64,000 nucleotides of DNA, taken from Blastomonas aquatica. Lineage in GTDB: Bacteria > Pseudomonadota > Alphaproteobacteria > Sphingomonadales > Sphingomonadaceae. The translations under genes were made by a program, and so were the position numbers. The stretch is taken from NCBI RefSeq assembly GCF_014639875.1, contig NZ_BMGD01000002.1, positions 767,988-831,987 of the forward strand, read 5' to 3'. The notes under the pieces are model-generated. The model was not told where the DNA came from. It worked only from the letters and a program-made list of their open reading frames with translations, and ran no database searches. Positions 27,113-36,221 of the stretch are shown here, piece after piece. Each line of letters opens with the position of its first letter. Position 1 is the stretch's first letter.

Positions 27113-29221
27113 ATGACGGACGAATCGGCAACCACCACGCATGCCCGCACCTGCCATTTGTGCGAGGCCAATTGCGGCGTGTTGGTCGAGGTGCAGGGCC
27201 GCAAGGTGGTCTCGATCCGCGGCAATCCCGATCATGTACTCAGCCGCGGCCATATCTGCCCCAAGGCGACCGCGCTTGCCGATCTGCAGGAGGACCCGGA
27301 CCGTCTGCGCCGCCCGGTCAAGCGCACCGCCGATGGCTGGCAGGAGATCAACTGGGACACCGCCTTTGCCGACATCGGTGCGCGGATGGCGCAGATCATG
27401 GATACCGGCGGCCAGCCAGCGATGTACATGGGTAATCCCAACGCGCACAATTACGCCACCGGCACGCAGACCGGGACGCTGCGCAAGGCGATGAAATTGC
27501 GCACGCTCTATTCGGCCTCGACGCTCGACCAGATCCCGCATCAGCTGATCCAGATGTGGATGTATGGCCACAACGCGTTGTTCCCGATCCCCGATATTGA
27601 TCGCACCCGCTTCATGCTGATCATCGGCGGCAATCCGCTCGCCAGCAACGGCTCCGTGTGGACCGTGCCCGACGTGAAGAAGCGGCTTAGGTCCGTGCAG
27701 AAGCGTGGCGGGCAGGTGGTGGTGATCGATCCGCGCCGCACCGAGACCGCCAAGATCGCAGACGCGCACCATTTCATCCGCCCCGGAACAGATACCGCGC
27801 TGCTGCTCGGGCTGCTCAAGGCGCTGGATGAGGCGGGGCTGGTCGCGCCCGGCAGGCTCCAACCGATGCTCGACGAGGGCTGGGCGGCTGCCTGGGAGGC
27901 TATCCGTGGCTTCGATGTCGCGCGCCTCGCTGCGCATTGCGGTATCGCCGAGCCGGTGATCCGCGATCTGGCGGCGAACTTGGGCAATGGCGAACCCGCC
28001 ATTGTCTACGGCCGCATGGGGGTTTCGGTCACCGAGGCCGGCACGCTTAATCTTTGGCTGATCCAGTTGCTCAACATCGCCACCGGCAATCTCGATCGCG
28101 AGGGCGGGGTGATGTTTTCCTCGCCGGTGGTCGATCTGGTCGCGGGCGCAGGGCCGGGGACGTACGACCGTTTCCGCTCGCGCATCGGCGACCGGCCCGA
28201 GGTGATCAGCGAATTCCCATCCGCGCTGCTGCCGGACGAGATCGCGACCCCGGGCGAGGGGCAGATCAGGGCTTTGGTGGTGCTCTCGGGCAATCCGGTA
28301 CTCTCGGCGCCCGGCGCCTGGGGCACGGCGCTGCCGCTGCTCGACCTGATGGTGTCGGTGGACATGTACGTGACCGCGACAAGCGCGCACGCGCACTACA
28401 TCCTGCCGCCTTGCGGTCCGCTGGAGAAGGACCATTACCCGCTTCTGCTCGGCCCGATCGCGATCCGCAACTATGCCGATTATTCGCTGCCGACGCTGCC
28501 GATGGAGGAAGGTGCCAAGGCGGATTGGGAGATCGTCGCCGAGATGGCACGCGCGATCCTGTCTGCGCGCGGCGAGGCGGTGCCCAACATCGTGCCGCCG
28601 CGCACCGTGCTCGCAGCGATGCTGGCGCGATCGGACTATAACGTGACGCTCGAGGAGCTTGAGGCGAACAACAACGGCAAGGACTTCGGCCCGCATGTCC
28701 AGCGGTTGCCCGAACGGCTACAGACCACCGACAAGCGCATCGCGTGTGCGCCCCCCTTGTGCGTGGAAGCGCTGGAGCAATGGCGTGCCGCGCTGGCAGA
28801 TACGCCGCCGGACGCACTGCTGCTGATCGGGCGGCGGCATGTGCGCAACAACAACAGCTGGATGCACAATTCGCCGCGGCTCGCCAAGGGGCGCGATCGT
28901 TGCACCGCGATGATCCATCCCGAGGATGCCGCCGCACGCGGCATCGCCGATGGCGCGCTCGTCCGCGTCACCAGCCGCGTCGGCTCGGTTGAACTCGTCG
29001 CCGAGGTCAGCGACGATGTGATGCGCGGCGTCATCTCGATCCCGCACGGTTTCGGTCATGACAAGCCGGGGACGCAGCTCTCGGTGGCAGGACGTCGCCC
29101 CGGCGTGTCGCTCAACGACTTGACCGATCCGCAGGCGATGGACCCGATTTCAGGCAACGCGGTGCTCAACGGCACGCCGGTAACGCTGGAGCGGGTGGAG
29201 CAGATGGTGGCGGCGGAGTAG
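27113..29221 (+). CDS. Molybdopterin-dependent oxidoreductase with N-terminal [4Fe-4S] site
   Basis: The product has 702 residues. Cysteines C15 and C18 (CHLCEANCG, with C22) and C50 (GHICPKA) bind an N-terminal [4Fe-4S] cluster. The bis-MGD domains follow (MGNPNAHNYATGTQTG, LIIGGNPLASNGS, VVVIDPRRTETA), and the cofactor-binding C-terminal domain ends in GRRPGVSLNDLTDP. It belongs to the BisC/formate-dehydrogenase-like group. There is no twin-arginine signal, so it is cytosolic. The substrate is not readable. It appears to be transcribed alone. Confidence 0.88.
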   Translation: MTDESATTTHARTCHLCEANCGVLVEVQGRKVVSIRGNPDHVLSRGHICPKATALADLQEDPDRLRRPVKRTADGWQEINWDTAFADIGARMAQIMDTGGQPAMYMGNPNAHNYATGTQTGTLRKAMKLRTLYSASTLDQIPHQLIQMWMYGHNALFPIPDIDRTRFMLIIGGNPLASNGSVWTVPDVKKRLRSVQKRGGQVVVIDPRRTETAKIADAHHFIRPGTDTALLLGLLKALDEAGLVAPGRLQPMLDEGWAAAWEAIRGFDVARLAAHCGIAEPVIRDLAANLGNGEPAIVYGRMGVSVTEAGTLNLWLIQLLNIATGNLDREGGVMFSSPVVDLVAGAGPGTYDRFRSRIGDRPEVISEFPSALLPDEIATPGEGQIRALVVLSGNPVLSAPGAWGTALPLLDLMVSVDMYVTATSAHAHYILPPCGPLEKDHYPLLLGPIAIRNYADYSLPTLPMEEGAKADWEIVAEMARAILSARGEAVPNIVPPRTVLAAMLARSDYNVTLEELEANNNGKDFGPHVQRLPERLQTTDKRIACAPPLCVEALEQWRAALADTPPDALLLIGRRHVRNNNSWMHNSPRLAKGRDRCTAMIHPEDAAARGIADGALVRVTSRVGSVELVAEVSDDVMRGVISIPHGFGHDKPGTQLSVAGRRPGVSLNDLTDPQAMDPISGNAVLNGTPVTLERVEQMVAAE

Positions 29222-29243
29222 CGCTTTCGACGCTACAACTTTC

Positions 29244-29322
29244 GTCACCCCCGCGAACGCGGGGGACCCGCTTTTTCTCATCGATTGCGCAGAAGCGGGA
29301 TTCCCGCGTTCGCGGGAATGAC
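29244..29322. repeat. 79-bp palindromic repeat element (REP/BIME-like)
   Basis: Two palindromes face each other: GTCACCCCCGCGAACGCGGGG at the left and TTCCCGCGTTCGCGGGAATGAC-type ending at the right, with a CCCGCTT...AAGCGGG inner pair. A copy of the same length lies in opposite orientation at 36751-36829. Confidence 0.72.
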
Positions 29323-29451
29323 GGAGTGGATCGGGCCACAAGCAAAACTTGGGCCTGCCACACCAAGCCTGACTCACCTCCGACTTGACCCAAGCGCCGC
29401 CATCCTCCAAAGCGCGGCCCATTCATATTGCATCTGCGAAGGCCCGGACTT

Positions 29452-30321
29452 TTGAGCGAGCAAAGCCTGTCATTCCAGGACATGATCCTGACCCTGCACA
29501 GCTTCTGGAGCCGCCATGGCTGCCTGATCCTGCAGCCCTATGACATGCCGATGGGGGCGGGAACGTTCCACACCGCGACCACGCTGCGGGCGCTCGGCCC
29601 CGAGCCATGGAACGCTGCGTTCGTCCAGCCGTGCCGCCGTCCGACCGATGGCCGCTATGGCGAGAACCCCAATAGACTGCAGCATTATTATCAGTATCAG
29701 GTGATCCTCAAGCCCTCGCCAGGGGATATCCAGCAGCTCTATCTCGATAGCCTGACCGCCATCGGGGTCGATCCGCTGTTGCACGACATCCGCTTTGTCG
29801 AGGACGACTGGGAAAGCCCGACGCTGGGCGCCTGGGGTCTGGGCTGGGAGGTCTGGTGCGATGGCATGGAGGTGACGCAGTTCACCTATTTCCAGCAAAT
29901 GGGCGGTTTCGACTGCAAGCCGGTCGCGGGCGAACTGACCTACGGGCTCGAGCGGCTGGCGATGTACATCCAGGGCAAGGACAGCGTCTACGATCTCGAT
30001 TTCAACGGCCAGGGCGTCACCTATGGCGACGTGTTCCTCGAAAACGAAAAGCAGATGAGCGCGTGGAATTTCGAGGTGGCGAACACCGAGAGCCTGTTCG
30101 ATGCCTTCCGCAAGGCGGTCGCCGAGTGCGAGAACTGCCTCGAGGCCAAGCTGCCGATCCCTGCGTATGAACAGGCGATCCAGGCGAGCCATGTCTTCAA
30201 CCTGCTGCAGGCGCGCGGGGTGATCTCGGTCGCCGAACGCCAGGCCTATATGGGCCGCGTCCGCGATTTGGCGAAGGGCAGCTGCGAAGCCTGGGTGGAG
30301 AAGAAGGGGTGGGCGGCGTGA
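29452..30321 (+). CDS. glyQ: Glycyl-tRNA synthetase alpha subunit
   Basis: This 289-residue catalytic-core subunit of the alpha2beta2 class II glycyl-tRNA synthetase has strong family blocks: [56 protein letters not shown] and the motif-3 segment [15 protein letters not shown]. No ATG fits the family start. A TTG at 29452 ([12 protein letters not shown]) with GAAGG about ten bases upstream is the best choice; the ATG at 29482 is the alternative. glyS follows 49 bases downstream. Confidence 0.94.
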   Translation: MSEQSLSFQDMILTLHSFWSRHGCLILQPYDMPMGAGTFHTATTLRALGPEPWNAAFVQPCRRPTDGRYGENPNRLQHYYQYQVILKPSPGDIQQLYLDSLTAIGVDPLLHDIRFVEDDWESPTLGAWGLGWEVWCDGMEVTQFTYFQQMGGFDCKPVAGELTYGLERLAMYIQGKDSVYDLDFNGQGVTYGDVFLENEKQMSAWNFEVANTESLFDAFRKAVAECENCLEAKLPIPAYEQAIQASHVFNLLQARGVISVAERQAYMGRVRDLAKGSCEAWVEKKGWAA

Positions 30322-30339
30322 TGTTTACGAGCACCCATC

Positions 30340-30366
30340 AAATCCTCCCCGAAACGGGGAGGATTT
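30340..30366 (+). promoter_or_regulatory. Hairpin that contains the glyS ribosome-binding site
   Basis: A perfect 12-bp stem (AAATCCTCCCCG, loop AAA, CGGGGAGGATTT) lies four bases before the glyS ATG at 30371. The Shine-Dalgarno sequence GGGGAGGA (30356-30363) is in the 3' arm, so folding would hide it unless translating glyQ ribosomes or a factor open it. It may also be a relic of a palindromic repeat. Confidence 0.55.
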
Positions 30367-30370
30367 TAAG

Positions 30371-32797
30371 ATGACCGACTTCCTGCTCGAACTGCTGTCC
30401 GAAGAAATCCCGGCGCGGATGCAGGGCAAGGCACGTGCTGATCTCGAAAAGCTTTTCGCTGAACAGCTCGTCGCCGCCGGCCTCAAGGCACAAAGCCTGC
30501 AGACTTATTCCACCCCGCGCCGCCTCGCGCTGATCGCGCGCGGTCTTCCCGAGACGACGCAGGCGGTGTCCGAGGAACTCAAGGGCCCGCCCGCCGATGC
30601 GCCCGAAGCCGCTGTCGAAGGCTTCCTGCGCAAGGCGGGGTTGACCCGCGACGCGCTCGAAACCCGCGAGGTCAAGGGCCGCGCGACGCTGTTTGCGGTG
30701 ATCAACAAGCCCGGCCGAGCCACCGCCGATGTCCTCGCCGACGCGATCCCCGCGATCATCCGCGCCTTCCCCTGGCCCAAGTCGATGCGCTGGGGCACCG
30801 CCAGCCAGACCACGGAATCGCTGCGCTGGGTGCGCCCGCTGCAGGGCATCATCGCGCTGCTGGGTGGCTATGTCGTGCCATGCGAGATTGACGGGCTGGT
30901 CGCGGGCAACACCACCGTCGGCCACCGCTTCCATCACAAGGGCCCGGTCACGATTTCGGGCGTCGAGGATTATGCGAGCGTGCTGCGCGCCGCGCATGTC
31001 ATCGTTGATCATGACGAGCGCGCCGCGATCATCCGCGACGGCGCGGCAAAGGCTGCGAGCGAAGCTGGGTTCGTGCTGGTCGAGGACGAAGGGCTGGTGG
31101 TCGAGAATGCCGGGCTCACCGAATGGCCGGTGCCGCTGCTGGGCCGTTATGACCCCGCGTTTCTTGAGGTTCCCCCTGAGGTGATCCAGCTAACCAACCG
31201 GATCAACCAGAAATATTTCGTTGTGCGCGACGCTGCGGGGGCGTTGGCGCCCGCGTTCGTCTGCACCGCGAACATCTCGGCGCACGATGGCGGCAAGGCG
31301 ATCGTCGCGGGTAACGAGAAGGTGCTCGCAGCGCGGCTTTCCGATGCGGCGCATTTTTGGGAACAGGATCAGTGGCATCATGATCCTGTCACGAGAGAGC
31401 GCAAAGAGCGTCGGACGCTCGAAGAACATGCTCTGAAGCTTTCGAATATCGTCTTCCACGAGAAACTGGGCACGGTCGCTGACAAGGTCGAACGCGTCGC
31501 CAAGCTGGCGCGGTGGCTGGTTGAGGAAGGCATTGTCACGACCCGTTCTCCGGCGAAAGCCGGAGCCCAGGAGTCAGGTAGCGCTTCCCACTCTGGACTC
31601 CGGCTTACGCCGGAGAACGGCAGTGTGTCGCTGGCTGATCTCGCCGAACAGGCCGCGCGTCTGTGCAAGGCCGATCTGGTCACCGAGATGGTCGGCGAAT
31701 TCCCCGAACTTCAGGGGCTTATGGGCGGTTATTACGCGGCTAAGGAAGGTCTCGACCCCCAAGTCGCCGCTGCGATCCGCGACCACTATAAGCCGGTCGG
31801 CCAGGGCGATGACGTGCCGACAGCGCCGGTGACGGTGGCGGTGAGTTTGGCGGATAAGCTGGATACGATTGCTGCGTTTTTCTTTGAGGATATGCCCCCA
31901 ACGGGTTCGCGAGATCCTTTCGCTTTGCGGCGTGCAGCACTGGGTGTTTTGACAACGATAGCGGCAAATGGGCTGAGACTTCACCTCCAGCAGGTTTTGA
32001 CGCTCGCAATCGCTTATCACGGGAAGCGGATTGGTGCTGCGGGGGCTGACTTGGTCCGCGCCTATAGGGCGGCAAAGGAAGCCGCTGGGTTAGCTTTCAC
32101 CAAAGCCGATGAAGCGGAAGCACGTGCTGCGTTCATTGATAATGTATTGTCCGATGAAGCCAAATCGCAGCTAATCATCAGTCGCGTAAGGCCTGCTGTA
32201 AGCTCAATTCTCGACTTCTTCGCCGACCGCCTCAAGGTCCAGCAGCGCGAAGCCGGGGTCCGTCACGACCTGATCGACGCGGTGTTTGCGCTTGGCGGCG
32301 AGGATGACCTCGTCCGGTTGCTCGCGCGCGTTCATGCGCTGCAGGCGTTTGTCGAGACGGGCGAGGGGGGCAATCTGCTCGCCGGGTACAAGCGTGCGGC
32401 GAATATCTTGAAGAAGGAAATGCCCTCTCCCCTTCAGGGGAGAGGAGGGAGCCGCGAAGCGGCGGAAGGAGAGGGGCAGTCGCCCACCTCCGAGCATTCC
32501 CCTCTCCCAACCCTCTCCCCTGAAGGGGAGAGGGCTTATGGGTTGGAGCCGGCTGAAGATGCGCTTATATCCGCGCTCGACGGTGCAGAGCCTCTCGCCA
32601 TCGCCGCGATCGAGGCCGAGGACTTCGAGGGCGCAATGGCTGCGCTTGCGGTGCTGCGCGCGCCGATCGATGCGTTTTTTGACGACGTGACCGTCAACGA
32701 CCCCGACCCCGCCAAGCGTACCGCGCGGCTGGGGCTGCTCGCGCGGTTCCGCGCTGCGGTTCACCGGGTTGCCGATTTTTCGAAGATCGAGGGATAA
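30371..32797 (+). CDS. glyS: Glycyl-tRNA synthetase beta subunit carrying two in-frame repeat insertions
   Basis: This 808-residue tRNA-binding partner of GlyQ is about 70-100 residues longer than I expect for the family. Core blocks are clear: FLLELLSEEIPARMQGKA at the start, QTYSTPRRLALIARGLP, LTNRINQKYFVV, ADLVTEMVGEFPELQG (HD-like region) and the C-terminal anticodon-binding domain ending RVADFSKIEG. Two low-complexity stretches (about residues 392-416 and 685-722) coincide exactly with palindromic elements at 31544-31619 and 32422-32535. Both keep the frame. The second sits just before the anticodon-binding domain. Confidence 0.93.
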   Translation: MTDFLLELLSEEIPARMQGKARADLEKLFAEQLVAAGLKAQSLQTYSTPRRLALIARGLPETTQAVSEELKGPPADAPEAAVEGFLRKAGLTRDALETREVKGRATLFAVINKPGRATADVLADAIPAIIRAFPWPKSMRWGTASQTTESLRWVRPLQGIIALLGGYVVPCEIDGLVAGNTTVGHRFHHKGPVTISGVEDYASVLRAAHVIVDHDERAAIIRDGAAKAASEAGFVLVEDEGLVVENAGLTEWPVPLLGRYDPAFLEVPPEVIQLTNRINQKYFVVRDAAGALAPAFVCTANISAHDGGKAIVAGNEKVLAARLSDAAHFWEQDQWHHDPVTRERKERRTLEEHALKLSNIVFHEKLGTVADKVERVAKLARWLVEEGIVTTRSPAKAGAQESGSASHSGLRLTPENGSVSLADLAEQAARLCKADLVTEMVGEFPELQGLMGGYYAAKEGLDPQVAAAIRDHYKPVGQGDDVPTAPVTVAVSLADKLDTIAAFFFEDMPPTGSRDPFALRRAALGVLTTIAANGLRLHLQQVLTLAIAYHGKRIGAAGADLVRAYRAAKEAAGLAFTKADEAEARAAFIDNVLSDEAKSQLIISRVRPAVSSILDFFADRLKVQQREAGVRHDLIDAVFALGGEDDLVRLLARVHALQAFVETGEGGNLLAGYKRAANILKKEMPSPLQGRGGSREAAEGEGQSPTSEHSPLPTLSPEGERAYGLEPAEDALISALDGAEPLAIAAIEAEDFEGAMAALAVLRAPIDAFFDDVTVNDPDPAKRTARLGLLARFRAAVHRVADFSKIEG
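31544..31619. repeat. 76-bp palindromic repeat inserted in glyS
   Basis: The ends CGTTCTCCGGCGAAAGCCGG and, reversed, CGTTCTCCGGCGTAAGCCGG form a 22-bp inverted pair with one mismatch. Each end is also a palindrome. It translates in the glyS frame as a SPAKAGAQESG...LRLTPENG-type stretch. Confidence 0.72.
32422..32535. repeat. 114-bp palindromic repeat inserted in glyS
   Basis: The terminal 23 bases are perfect inverted copies (GCCCTCTCCCCTTCAGGGGA...). The total is 38 codons, and it is translated as MPSPLQGRGG...LPTLSPEGERA. Intergenic relatives lie at 39385-39511 and, with different core, at 40949-41107. Confidence 0.75.
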
Positions 32798-32839
32798 TCT
32801 CGACCGACATTTTCTTTTTACACAGACAGGCTGAAACTG

Positions 32840-35503
32840 ATGACCAAATATGTGTACCGGTTCGGTGGCGATGCCAATGACGGCGGCGCGGGTGACAAGT
32901 TCCTGCTCGGCGGCAAGGGTGCCAACCTCGATGGCATGGCTTCGATCGGCCTGCCGGTCCCTCCCGGCTTCACGATCAGCACTGAAATGTGCACGCGCTA
33001 TTATGTTGATGGCGAGGTGTTTCCCGACAGCCTGAAAGCCGAGGTCGCAGAGGGCCTCAAGCATATCGAGGCGATCACCGGCAAGAACTTCGGCGATGCG
33101 GCCGATCCGCTGCTGGTCTCGGTCCGCTCGGGCGCGCGCGTATCGATGCCCGGGATGATGGACACCGTGCTGAACCTTGGCCTCAACGACCAGACCGTCG
33201 AAGGCCTCGCCAAGACCTCGGGCGATGAACGTTTCGCGTGGGACAGCTATCGCCGCTTCGTCCAGATGTATTCGGACGTGGTGCTGGGTCTCGACCATGG
33301 CGCGTTCGAGGAAGCGCTGGAAATCATCAAGGAAGACAACGGCTTCTACAGCGACACTGAGATGGAAGCGAAGCACTGGAAGGCGCTGGTTGCCGAATAC
33401 ATGACGCTGGTCGAGGACCAGTGGGGCAAGCCGTTTCCCCAGGATGTGCACGACCAATTGTGGGGTGCAGTCGCAGCGGTATTCGGATCGTGGCAGTCGG
33501 ACCGCGCCAAGGTCTATCGCCGGCTCAACGACATTCCATCCGAATGGGGCACTGCGGTCAACGTGCAGGCGATGGTGTTCGGCAACATGGGCGACACCTC
33601 GGCAACCGGCGTGGCGTTCACCCGCAACCCCTCGACCGGCGAGAACCTGTATTATGGCGAGTTCCTGATCAACGCGCAGGGCGAGGACGTGGTCGCCGGC
33701 ATCCGCACGCCGCAGTATCTGACCAGGCAGGCGCGCGAGGAGGCCAATGCCAAGCCGCTGAGCATGGAAGAGGCGATGCCCGAAACCTATGCCGAGCTGG
33801 CGCGGGTGTTCGACATCCTCGAAAAGCATTACCGCGACATGCAGGACATCGAGTTCACGGTGGAACGCGGCAAATTGTGGATGTTGCAGACCCGGTCGGG
33901 CAAGCGCACCGCCAAGGCAGCGCTACGCATCGCGGTCGATATGGCCAATGAGGGCCTGATCACCGAAGAAGAGGCGATCGGCCGCGTCGATCCGATGGCG
34001 CTCGACCAATTGCTCCACCCCTCGCTCGATCCCGATGCGGTGCGCGACGTGCTGACCAAGGGTCTGCCGGCGTCCCCGGGTGCTGCGAGCGGCGTGATCG
34101 TGTTCGATGCCGATACCGCCGAGCGTCGCAACGAAATGGGCGATGCGGTGATCCTGGTGCGGATCGAGACCAGCCCTGAGGACATTCACGGCATGCACGC
34201 GGCACGCGGCATCCTGACCGCGCGCGGCGGCATGACGTCACACGCGGCGGTGGTCGCGCGCGGCATGGGGCGCCCGTGCGTCTCGGGGGCGGGCAGCCTG
34301 TCGATCGATACCAAGGAGCGCGTGCTGCGCATCGGCAAGCGCGAGCTGCGCGAGGGCGATACGATCACGCTCGATGGCAGCACTGGCGAGGTCATGCTGG
34401 GGCTGGTTCCGACTGTGCAGCCCGAATTGGTCGGCGATTTCGGCGTGCTGATGGGCTGGGCCGACAAGGTCCGTCGCCTCAAGGTGCGCACCAACGCCGA
34501 GACGCCTGAGGATTGCCGGGTCGCGCGCGATTTCGGCGCCGAGGGCATCGGGCTGTGCCGCACCGAGCACATGTTCTTCGAAGCGAGCCGCATCACCAAT
34601 GTACGCCAGATGATCCTGGCCGAGGACGAGGCGGGCAGGCGGGCTGCGCTCGAAAAGCTGCTGCCCGAACAGCGCGCGGATTTCCACAGCATCTTCGGGG
34701 TGATGGCGGGGCTTCCTGTCACCATCCGCCTGCTCGATCCGCCGCTGCACGAGTTCCTGCCGCACAGCGAGAGCGAGTTTGCCGAAGTGGCTCAGGCCGC
34801 AGGCGTCGGCGTCGAGGTGCTCAAGCGCCGCGCCAACGAGCTGCACGAGTTCAATCCCATGCTCGGCCATCGCGGCTGCCGGCTCGGCGTGACCTATCCT
34901 GAAATCTACGAGATGCAGGCCCGCGCGATCTTCGAGGCGGCGTGCGATGTCGCGGCCAAGAGCGGCGCGGCACCGATCCCCGAAGTCATGATCCCGCTGG
35001 TCGCCACGCGGCGCGAGCTTGAACTGATGAAGAAGGTCGTCGATGTCGCCGCCGAGATGGTGTTTGCCGAAAAGGGCATGCGGATCGAATATCTGGTCGG
35101 CACGATGATCGAATTGCCGCGCGCCGCGCTGATGGCCGACGAGATCGCCGAGGTCGGCGAGTTCTTCAGCTTCGGCACCAATGATCTTACGCAGACCACG
35201 CTCGGTGTCAGCCGCGACGACGCCGGACGGTTCCTCACGCAATATGTCGACAAGGGCATCTTCGCGCGCGATCCGTTTGTCAGCCTCGATATCGAGGGTG
35301 TCGGCCAACTGATCGAGATCGCTGTAACCAAAGGCCGCAAGGCGCGCCCCGACATCAAGCTGGGCATCTGCGGCGAACATGGCGGTGATCCTGCGAGCAT
35401 CGCGTTCTGTGAAACCACTGGTCTCGATTACGTCAGCGCCTCACCCTATCGCGTTCCGATCGCCAGGTTGGCTGCGGCACAGGCGGCGCTGAAGCAGAGC
35501 TGA
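32840..35503 (+). CDS. ppdK: Pyruvate, phosphate dikinase
   Basis: This 887-residue enzyme interconverts pyruvate + ATP + Pi and PEP + AMP + PPi. The N-terminal ATP-grasp domain starts GGKGANLDGMASIGLPVPPG. The swivelling phosphohistidine domain has H467 (GGMTSHAAVVARGMG), and the PEP/pyruvate TIM barrel carries FSFGTNDLTQTTLG and the catalytic cysteine near 843 (LGICGEHGGDP). The H in TSHAAVVARGMGRP is typical of PPDK rather than PEP synthase. It follows glyS by 42 bases and may be transcribed with it. It supports gluconeogenesis from pyruvate. Confidence 0.96.
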   Translation: MTKYVYRFGGDANDGGAGDKFLLGGKGANLDGMASIGLPVPPGFTISTEMCTRYYVDGEVFPDSLKAEVAEGLKHIEAITGKNFGDAADPLLVSVRSGARVSMPGMMDTVLNLGLNDQTVEGLAKTSGDERFAWDSYRRFVQMYSDVVLGLDHGAFEEALEIIKEDNGFYSDTEMEAKHWKALVAEYMTLVEDQWGKPFPQDVHDQLWGAVAAVFGSWQSDRAKVYRRLNDIPSEWGTAVNVQAMVFGNMGDTSATGVAFTRNPSTGENLYYGEFLINAQGEDVVAGIRTPQYLTRQAREEANAKPLSMEEAMPETYAELARVFDILEKHYRDMQDIEFTVERGKLWMLQTRSGKRTAKAALRIAVDMANEGLITEEEAIGRVDPMALDQLLHPSLDPDAVRDVLTKGLPASPGAASGVIVFDADTAERRNEMGDAVILVRIETSPEDIHGMHAARGILTARGGMTSHAAVVARGMGRPCVSGAGSLSIDTKERVLRIGKRELREGDTITLDGSTGEVMLGLVPTVQPELVGDFGVLMGWADKVRRLKVRTNAETPEDCRVARDFGAEGIGLCRTEHMFFEASRITNVRQMILAEDEAGRRAALEKLLPEQRADFHSIFGVMAGLPVTIRLLDPPLHEFLPHSESEFAEVAQAAGVGVEVLKRRANELHEFNPMLGHRGCRLGVTYPEIYEMQARAIFEAACDVAAKSGAAPIPEVMIPLVATRRELELMKKVVDVAAEMVFAEKGMRIEYLVGTMIELPRAALMADEIAEVGEFFSFGTNDLTQTTLGVSRDDAGRFLTQYVDKGIFARDPFVSLDIEGVGQLIEIAVTKGRKARPDIKLGICGEHGGDPASIAFCETTGLDYVSASPYRVPIARLAAAQAALKQS

Positions 35504-35527
35504 GGCGTCTTCCTCCTTCCATGAAGC

Positions 35528-35548
35528 CCTCCCCCTCAATGGGGGAGG
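35528..35548 (+). terminator. Terminator-like hairpin after ppdK
   Basis: An 8-bp G/C stem (CCTCCCCC, loop TCAAT, GGGGGAGG) lies 25 bases after the ppdK stop. It could equally be a short arm of the CCCTCTCCCC repeat family. Confidence 0.4.
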
Positions 35549-35642
35549 CGATTGTTTGCGCACCCCGCTGACCCGCCATCGCCTTCCTGCTTGCCATGCT
35601 CCGGAACTTTCCGGCATAGGCTCTGCCAAAACAGGAGGGGTC

Positions 35643-36221
35643 ATGCACGCTGGAGTTCGCTATGCGCTGATGCTAGTTGCAGGCATCGCGCTGGGATCAG
35701 GCATCGCGGTGCTGCAGTTGCGCGACAGCTTTGCCGCCGATGGCATCGCCAATGGACCTTGGCGTACCGCGCATAAGGTGGGCACCGCCGATGCCAGCGT
35801 CGCTACCCGCGCCTCGATAGCGCTGCGCGGCCTACTGGCCTTGCCCGAGCGCGAGGCGATCTATTTCAACGCGGCGAGCGACAGCGAGGGGCGCGCGCTG
35901 ACGGGTGCATGCCGCTATCGTGTCACCGGCGGCGCGATCGATGCGCGCTGGTGGAGCCTGACGCTGTACGACGCCAAGGGTTATCTCATCCCCAATGTGG
36001 CGGGTGCACATTCGCTGGGCAGCGCGGCGTTGAGTCCGGCCGAGACGAGCCGCTGGCAGGTCAATATCGGCCCGGCGCGAACCAGTGCACACTGGATCGC
36101 AGTGCCTGACGACCAGCCGTTCGAGCTGACATTGCGCGCCTATCACCCCTCCCAGCGCCTGCTCCGCGAACGCGGAACGGTGGATCTGCCGCAGATCGAG
36201 CGGGCGGAGTGCAAGGCATGA
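35643..36221 (+). CDS. DUF1214 domain membrane/exported protein
   Basis: The product has 192 residues from the ATG at 35643, with AGGAGGGG just upstream. The N-terminal hydrophobic segment (YALMLVAGIALGSGIAVL) is a signal or anchor. The DUF1214 core follows: EAIYFNAASDSEGRALTG, YRVTGGAIDARWWSLTLYD, and NIGPARTSAHWIAVPD. The role is unknown. Its stop overlaps the next gene's ATG (ATGA at 36218-36221). DUF1214 and DUF1254 are often fused in one protein; here they are separate neighbours. Confidence 0.82.
   Translation: MHAGVRYALMLVAGIALGSGIAVLQLRDSFAADGIANGPWRTAHKVGTADASVATRASIALRGLLALPEREAIYFNAASDSEGRALTGACRYRVTGGAIDARWWSLTLYDAKGYLIPNVAGAHSLGSAALSPAETSRWQVNIGPARTSAHWIAVPDDQPFELTLRAYHPSQRLLRERGTVDLPQIERAECKA

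Noticed and set aside
27056..28696. A 546-codon minus-strand frame opposite the molybdopterin oxidoreductase
   Set aside because: It is a shadow of the real gene; the sense protein has all cofactor motifs.
30340..30366. The hairpin before glyS as a terminator of glyQ
   Set aside because: The T-tract is short and glyS starts four bases later; it would abolish expression of an essential subunit.
32204..33829. A 541-codon minus-strand frame over the end of glyS and the start of ppdK
   Set aside because: It runs across the ends of two well-supported genes and has no recognisable domains.
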